From: Thiopontia sp964551545 | Lineage (GTDB): Bacteria > Pseudomonadota > Gammaproteobacteria > GCF-002020875 | Reading direction: 5' to 3' | Length of the DNA stretch: 10,973 bases | NCBI GenBank assembly: GCA_964551545.1 | Contig: CAZKCT010000059.1 | Location: 1 to 10,973 of the forward strand | Shown: piece by piece, positions 7,136 to 10,973 of the stretch | Layout: each line of letters starts with the position of its first letter | How positions within the stretch are numbered: position 1 is the first letter of the stretch | The notes under the pieces: model-generated | What the model saw: the letters and a program-made list of their open reading frames with translations, nothing else | The model's database searches: none | Told to the model about the DNA's origin: nothing | Translations under genes and position numbers: made by a program

Positions 7136-7178
7136 GATAGACGGTCAGTAATCATATAAAAAACATGATTAATCAGAT

Positions 7179-7197
7179 GGTTACAAAGGATGTAACC
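7179..7197. promoter_or_regulatory. Inverted repeat B, putative activator site
   Basis: GGTTAC-N7-GTAACC, a perfect 6-bp inverted repeat with the same half-site as elements A and C and a spacer one base longer. Its centre is 31.5 bp from element A, three helical turns, so proteins bound at A and B would sit on the same face of the DNA, as is usual for paired NtrC-family dimers. Confidence 0.65.
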
Positions 7198-7210
7198 TTT
7201 GAGGCTGAAA

Positions 7211-7228
7211 TGTTACAACAAGGTAACA
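7211..7228. promoter_or_regulatory. Inverted repeat A, putative activator site
   Basis: TGTTAC-N6-GTAACA, a perfect 6-bp inverted repeat, 9 bp past the stop codon of the NtrC-type activator gene. With elements B and C it forms an array suited to binding a dimeric Fis-type helix-turn-helix. The neighbouring activator is the obvious candidate ligand (inference). Confidence 0.65.
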
Positions 7229-7237
7229 TCTCGCTGA

Positions 7238-8554
7238 TCAAGAGCGCTGGATTCCCATTTTTTTCATCTTCTGCCACAGGGTCTTGCGACTGACTCCGAG
7301 CGCCTTGGCAGTCTCTGCCATGCGCCAGCCATGTGCCTCCAGAGTACGCACGATACAGTCACGCTGACTGGCTGTACTGACATCTTTCAATAAAACCTCC
7401 TCTGCTACAGCGTGCTCTGAACAATCCGCAAGCGATAGATCGACAGCTTCGATTGAAGAGGTCTGAGTCATGATGCAGGCTCTTTCAATGGTATGTTTCA
7501 GCTCTCTCACATTGCCTGGCCAGTGATAGGCAAGCAGCATCTCACGGGCAGAAACGGTGAGTCGTTTGTGCTGATCGGGATGACACTCTGCATAGCTGGC
7601 AATAAAACGCTCGGCAAGCCAGAGAATATCCTCATGCCGGTTGCGTAGTGGAGGAACCGGGAGTTGAATCACATTGATGCGATAGTAGAGATCCATCCTG
7701 AAACTACCGTCATCGACCAGCTTCTTAAGGTCACGGTTGGTCGCACAAATCAGGCGGAAGTTAACCTCAATCAACCGTTCACCACCAACACGCGTTACCA
7801 TTTTTTCCTGGATTGCCCGCAACAATTTGGCCTGCATGAGCAGAGGCATATCACCAATCTCATCGAGAAACAGAACCCCTCCATCAGCCTGCTCAAAAAC
7901 ACCTCGCCGACCCTTTTCTGCGCCTGTAAATGCCCCTTTTTCGTGGCCAAACAATTCGGTTTCTATCAAATTTTCAGGAATTGCCGCGCAATTTACCGCG
8001 ATAAAAGGGCAATCATTTCCATCCAGTGCATGCAGTTGTCGAGCCACCACCTCTTTTCCGCTACCCGATTCACCAACAATTAATACCGGTGCTTCCGGAT
8101 GGCGGGTAATCATTGAAAGTTTTGAGCCAAGACGTCGTATAGCCGGAGAGACCCCCAATGTCTCTCCCTTCATCGCCGCTCTTTGATGAGAGCGACACAC
8201 CTCCCACAGTTTTTCTATCAATATTTCCGGTTCAAATGGTTTTGTCAGGTAGTCAACAGCTCCCAGTTTAAGCAACTCCACTGCACTTTCGACAGAACCA
8301 AAGCCGGTAATGAAGATGGTCGGGGGCATGTGCGTTTGTGGGTTGGATATCATTTGTGAAAAAAGCTCGTTGCCTTTGATATCCGGCAGTTGAATATCGG
8401 AAATTACTGCCGAGTAATTATGCTGCTGCAACTTTTCCAGTGCCTCTGCGCCACTCTTGCACCACTCTACTGAGAAGCCCTCAAGAGTCAGGCGTTCTTT
8501 CAGTGATTCCCCCATAATCGGGTCATCTTCGACCAGACAGAGATCAGGTCGCAC
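7238..8554 (-). CDS. NtrC-family sigma54-dependent response regulator (ArxR/AioR-like position)
   Basis: This 438-residue activator has three parts. The receiver (about 4-118) has E9/D10/D11, phosphoacceptor D53, T83 and K105. The AAA+ domain (about 133-365) has Walker A GESGSGK (161-167), the sigma54-contacting GAFTGA loop (207-212), Walker B VLFLDEIGD (227-235) and an arginine-rich sensor region ending in WPGNVREL. The Fis-type helix-turn-helix is at about 400-437. The length is normal and all key residues are present, so it should activate RNA polymerase-sigma54 when phosphorylated. It starts at GTG 8554, 11 bases inside the kinase gene. An in-frame TGA lies immediately before this GTG, so no earlier start exists, and GGAG lies 7 bases upstream. 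It probably receives phosphate from the adjacent kinase and controls the cytochrome-FeS-Mo operon immediately downstream through the three repeats. Confidence 0.95.
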   Translation of the reverse strand: MRPDLCLVEDDPIMGESLKERLTLEGFSVEWCKSGAEALEKLQQHNYSAVISDIQLPDIKGNELFSQMISNPQTHMPPTIFITGFGSVESAVELLKLGAVDYLTKPFEPEILIEKLWEVCRSHQRAAMKGETLGVSPAIRRLGSKLSMITRHPEAPVLIVGESGSGKEVVARQLHALDGNDCPFIAVNCAAIPENLIETELFGHEKGAFTGAEKGRRGVFEQADGGVLFLDEIGDMPLLMQAKLLRAIQEKMVTRVGGERLIEVNFRLICATNRDLKKLVDDGSFRMDLYYRINVIQLPVPPLRNRHEDILWLAERFIASYAECHPDQHKRLTVSAREMLLAYHWPGNVRELKHTIERACIMTQTSSIEAVDLSLADCSEHAVAEEVLLKDVSTASQRDCIVRTLEAHGWRMAETAKALGVSRKTLWQKMKKMGIQRS

Positions 8555-9995
8555 TCATCTTCTCCACTTCTCGCAAGGGCAGTGTGACGGTAAAAATAGT
8601 CATGTCCGGATCACTGGCCACATTGATCTTTCCATCCAGCTGCTGAACAATCTGGTAGGTAACCCACAAGCCCAGTCCACTGCCCTCTTTCCGTGTAGAA
8701 AAATAGGGCTCAAACAGGTGTTCAAGCCTCTCTTTTTCAATCGACTCTCCATCATTGCTAATGGTGATCTGAAGATCTCCCTGTTTAATCTGAAACAGTG
8801 CCATAACTCTTCCCCCCTTTGGGGCTGACTGAACTGCATTGAGCAGCAGATTGATAATAATCTGGCGCACAAGGGTAGAAGGCAGCAGGACAGACCGGGT
8901 AATCCGGTTGTCCCACTCGATCGTAACGCCACGCTTGCCTTCCTGTGCCATCACAAGCGTATAGGCATCATTAATATCCTGTACCGTCACAGGATGGCTC
9001 TCCAGGCGTGACTCCAGCAATAGTGCAGAGACCGTATCCTGAATCTGTCTCAGTCCACGCTCCAGTAATGTCAGGGTATGCTCTGTATGTGAGTCGGAGA
9101 TTCCACGTTGATGCAGTGTATCAATAGCCATCAACATCCCGCCAAGAGGATTGTTGATCTCATGCGCTACCCCGGCAGCAAGTTGTCCCACTGCTGCCAA
9201 TCGTTCATTTGTAACCATCTGTTGCTCCAGTTCGGCCTTTTCTTTCAAGCCGGATAGCAGTTCCTGGAAACGCCGATTGAGATTGCCAATCTCGTTTTCG
9301 CCCGTTATCACTGCGCACTTGATCTTTTCCGGGTCTTCGTTTTTGACTCTAACCATACAAGTCGCAAGATCTACCAGCGGCTGTACCAAGCGCGACCCTG
9401 AGTACCAGCCTACCGGAATAATGATAATCAGGATCAGAAGCACAGATATTCCACCCTGTTCGATAATCGAGGAAAAACGTGGCCACAGCACATGACGGGG
9501 ATAGATTGTCAGCAGCTCACCAACAACCTCACTATTTGAAGAGATCGGAGTAACCAGTAGCAGCTGCTCCTGCAGTGTATCCAAATCTGATGCAATCTCT
9601 TTTCCCCCGACTCCAGATAAACCCACGACTGCATCTTCTAAAGCGGAGTCCACCTGTCTCAATGGTATGGCCAGAGGAAATTGATCTGGAGCGTTGGATG
9701 CAAATATATCTCTTTTCGAGTCCAGCATCACATAGATTACCCTTCTCTTGTCTGTCACCCCGCGTGCACCACGCAGGATGCTATAGGCTAACCAGACATC
9801 ATCATGATGAAGTACTGGCTGTAGAGCGGCCGCCAGTGCAAAACCATGCCGCGCACCATCCTCTATCAGTTCATCACGTACATTTTGATAAGTGTGCCAG
9901 ATAACTACAGCACCAATCACGGCAGATGTAAACAGCACAGTAGCTACCAGACTCAGAGGTACACGGTAACGATAGCTCATGTTTGAAAGTTTCAA
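8544..9995 (-). CDS. Membrane sensor histidine kinase (NtrB-like transmitter, HAMP)
   Basis: This 483-residue inner-membrane kinase has transmembrane segments at about 13-34 and 183-198. They flank a periplasmic sensor domain of about 150 residues. A HAMP linker (about 198-250) and a short coiled coil (250-265) follow. The H-box is VAHEINNPLGG with H278, in the style of NtrB-type kinases that partner NtrC regulators. ATPase boxes are N (N386 in INLLLNAVQSA), G1 (SNDGESI, D415), F (YFSTRKEGS) and G2 (GSGLGL, 438-443). All catalytic residues are present. The start is TTG 9995, which overlaps the stop of the binding-protein gene as TTGA and has AGGAAG 6 bases upstream. An ATG at codon 6 has no such site. 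The position between a PhnD-like protein and an NtrC regulator matches the X-S-R order of AioXSR and ArxXSR. Confidence 0.94.
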   Translation of the reverse strand: MKLSNMSYRYRVPLSLVATVLFTSAVIGAVVIWHTYQNVRDELIEDGARHGFALAAALQPVLHHDDVWLAYSILRGARGVTDKRRVIYVMLDSKRDIFASNAPDQFPLAIPLRQVDSALEDAVVGLSGVGGKEIASDLDTLQEQLLLVTPISSNSEVVGELLTIYPRHVLWPRFSSIIEQGGISVLLILIIIIPVGWYSGSRLVQPLVDLATCMVRVKNEDPEKIKCAVITGENEIGNLNRRFQELLSGLKEKAELEQQMVTNERLAAVGQLAAGVAHEINNPLGGMLMAIDTLHQRGISDSHTEHTLTLLERGLRQIQDTVSALLLESRLESHPVTVQDINDAYTLVMAQEGKRGVTIEWDNRITRSVLLPSTLVRQIIINLLLNAVQSAPKGGRVMALFQIKQGDLQITISNDGESIEKERLEHLFEPYFSTRKEGSGLGLWVTYQIVQQLDGKINVASDPDMTIFTVTLPLREVEKMSAT

Positions 9996-10834
9996 GGCAG
10001 TCTTCCTGCTGTCTGAGCCATATCAGCAATACTCTGATAGAGAGAGGGCGCTGTAAACATGAAGCCATCAATATTCAGCAACTCCAGTATCTCTCGTCCC
10101 TCACTGCTATTCGACATCTCGACAAGTGCAGACCGAAATGCAACCGTATCCTGTTGATGAAACCCGATACGCGCAACAAACGGAGGAAACCCAAAAAACG
10201 CTGAACGCTCTACTATCTGGGTTTTCTGAACCAATGCTGGATTATCTCGTGCCAAGGTGTCCCATATATATCCATCAACAGCTGCAGCATCAGCCAACCC
10301 CTCAGCCACCGCCTCAACCGCATTCCGGTGAGCTTTGGCAAAGAAACTCCTGCGAAACATCCTGTCCGGTTCAAGTTGTTTTCGCATCATGGCGTAGTTT
10401 GGGTAGAGATATCCAGAATTTGAGTCAGGATCCACATAGGCAAACGTGACACCCTCAAGATCACTCCAACTCTTGGCCTGTTGCTTATTGGAGGTAATTA
10501 GATAGGAGCGGTAAAGTGGCGCCCCTTGGTAGATGGGAGTTGCTACCAGATTAAGTCGATCCTGACTTTCAACATATGGAAGCCCACAAACCCAGGCCAC
10601 ATCCAAATCATCTCGCAGTAGCATATCTGTGATCTCCCGATAGCTGCTGCGCTGTACAAAATTCACTGGACGATTCAGTTGCTGCTCAAGATAGTTACGC
10701 CAGCTATTGAGAATATGCAGCTCATCATCCAGCATTACCGGGGTTAACCCGATACGAATTGATGATTCTGTTGCACCAGGCATGCTGGTGAACCACAAAA
10801 ATACCAGTATGGTTAAAATAGACAGTCTTTTCAC
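9992..10834 (-). CDS. PhnD-like periplasmic binding protein, probable sensor component (AioX/ArxX-type)
   Basis: This 280-residue protein has a Sec signal peptide (basic MKR, hydrophobic to about 17, likely cleavage after PGA at 21). It belongs to the phosphate/phosphonate-binding PhnD superfamily: RIGLTPVML opens the first lobe, R-N-YLEQQLNRPVNF and the LDVAWVCGLPYV strand follow, and DPDSNSGYLYPNYAM (135-149) is the hinge and ligand loop. The mature protein has a single cysteine, C83, at the position where family members often have small or polar residues facing the cleft. There are no ABC transporter genes nearby. It is instead coupled to a kinase and a sigma54 regulator, which argues for a sensing rather than an uptake role, as for AioX/ArxX (arsenite) and the PhnD-like part of TtrS (tetrathionate). 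The start is GTG 10834 with GGGGG 7 bases before it. Confidence 0.9.
   Translation of the reverse strand: MKRLSILTILVFLWFTSMPGATESSIRIGLTPVMLDDELHILNSWRNYLEQQLNRPVNFVQRSSYREITDMLLRDDLDVAWVCGLPYVESQDRLNLVATPIYQGAPLYRSYLITSNKQQAKSWSDLEGVTFAYVDPDSNSGYLYPNYAMMRKQLEPDRMFRRSFFAKAHRNAVEAVAEGLADAAAVDGYIWDTLARDNPALVQKTQIVERSAFFGFPPFVARIGFHQQDTVAFRSALVEMSNSSEGREILELLNIDGFMFTAPSLYQSIADMAQTAGRLP
10002..10007 (-). promoter_or_regulatory. Ribosome binding site supporting the TTG start of the kinase
   Basis: The minus strand reads AGGAAG 6 bases before TTG 9995, inside the last codons of the binding-protein gene. This placement favours TTG over the downstream ATG 9980 and indicates translational coupling through the TTGA overlap. 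Confidence 0.6.
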
Positions 10835-10872
10835 TATGCTACCCCCAAAGCAACTATCAGCATCACTGTTTC

Positions 10873-10906
10873 ACTATACTGCACTCGCCACGATTAATAG
10901 TATAGT
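10873..10906. repeat. Inverted repeat in the divergent intergenic region
   Basis: ACTATACT (10873-10880) and AGTATAGT (10899-10906) are perfect 8-bp inverted copies separated by 18 bp. The left copy also belongs to a direct repeat: TTTCACTATRCT occurs at 10829-10840 and again at 10869-10880, 40 bp apart. The elements contain TATACT/TATAGT sequences that could serve as -10 boxes in either direction, without an obvious -35. The position between two divergent genes suggests an operator or promoter region. Confidence 0.4.
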
Positions 10907-10956
10907 TAATGCAGTTATATGGCTCTTCTCCGAATGATTGAGTGAAAAAGGAGACG

Positions 10957-10973
10957 ATGGCACTGATCAACTC
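10957..10973 (+). CDS. Start of a divergent gene, truncated by the window edge
   Basis: ATG 10957 is preceded by AAAAAGGAG (ending 3 bases before it) and opens a frame beginning MALIN. Only five full codons are visible, so no product can be named. It points away from the binding-protein gene and shares the 122-base intergenic region with it. Confidence 0.45.

Noticed and set aside
7130..7140. GGTAACGATAG shared between the control region and the kinase gene (9965-9975)
   Set aside because: An 11-base match is expected several times by chance in a window of this size, and the second copy lies in coding sequence.
7165..7174. Palindrome TGATTAATCA in the control region
   Set aside because: It resembles FNR/CRP-type half-sites but lacks the 4-base spacer, and a single 10-bp AT-rich palindrome is easily due to chance.

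Overview
The window looks like a piece of a gammaproteobacterial chromosome with moderate GC content. The evidence is a BaeSR-type two-component pair, a DUF3579 protein, a TorD-family chaperone and NapC/NirT-type heme chemistry. A sulfur-oxidising or other facultatively respiring lineage would fit, but this is inference from gene content and the genus cannot be read from the sequence. No rRNA, tRNA, insertion sequence or CRISPR array is visible.

Layout. On the + strand at the left edge are the 3' end of a BaeS-like histidine kinase (3-155) and a complete BaeR-like response regulator (160-846). A 12-bp stem-loop (887-919) separates them from a long block of minus-strand genes. In transcription order (right to left) that block holds: a PhnD-like periplasmic binding protein (10834-9992), a membrane histidine kinase (9995-8544) and an NtrC-type sigma54 activator (8554-7238), all overlapping and translationally coupled. 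Next is a control region of about 280 bp with three GTTAC/GTAAC inverted repeats and one weak candidate sigma54 promoter. After it come a membrane-anchored cytochrome with twelve c-heme sites (6954-5452), a Tat-exported protein with four [4Fe-4S] sites (5342-4473), a Tat-exported molybdopterin oxidoreductase (4416-1891), a TorD/DmsD-like maturation chaperone (1877-1224) and a small DUF3579 protein (1184-924). At the right edge a divergent + strand gene appears to start at 10957.

How it may work (inference). The binding protein senses a small ligand in the periplasm and signals through the kinase to the sigma54 activator. The activator binds the repeats and switches on the enzyme operon. The enzyme is a periplasmic Mo-bisMGD oxidoreductase with its iron-sulfur partner, matured by the TorD-like chaperone. 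It is wired to the quinone pool through a NapC/NirT-like multiheme cytochrome rather than through the usual NrfD/PsrC membrane subunit. The sensor layout matches the AioXSR/ArxXSR (arsenite) logic, and the PhnD-like domain also recalls TtrS (tetrathionate). The combination of parts does not match Ttr, Phs/Psr, Arx, Arr or Dms operons as I know them. The catalytic subunit also has Asp where the third FS0 cluster cysteine is expected. The substrate is unknown; an oxyanion of arsenic, antimony, selenium or sulfur is a reasonable guess. This enzyme-plus-sensor locus is the candidate undescribed system in the window.
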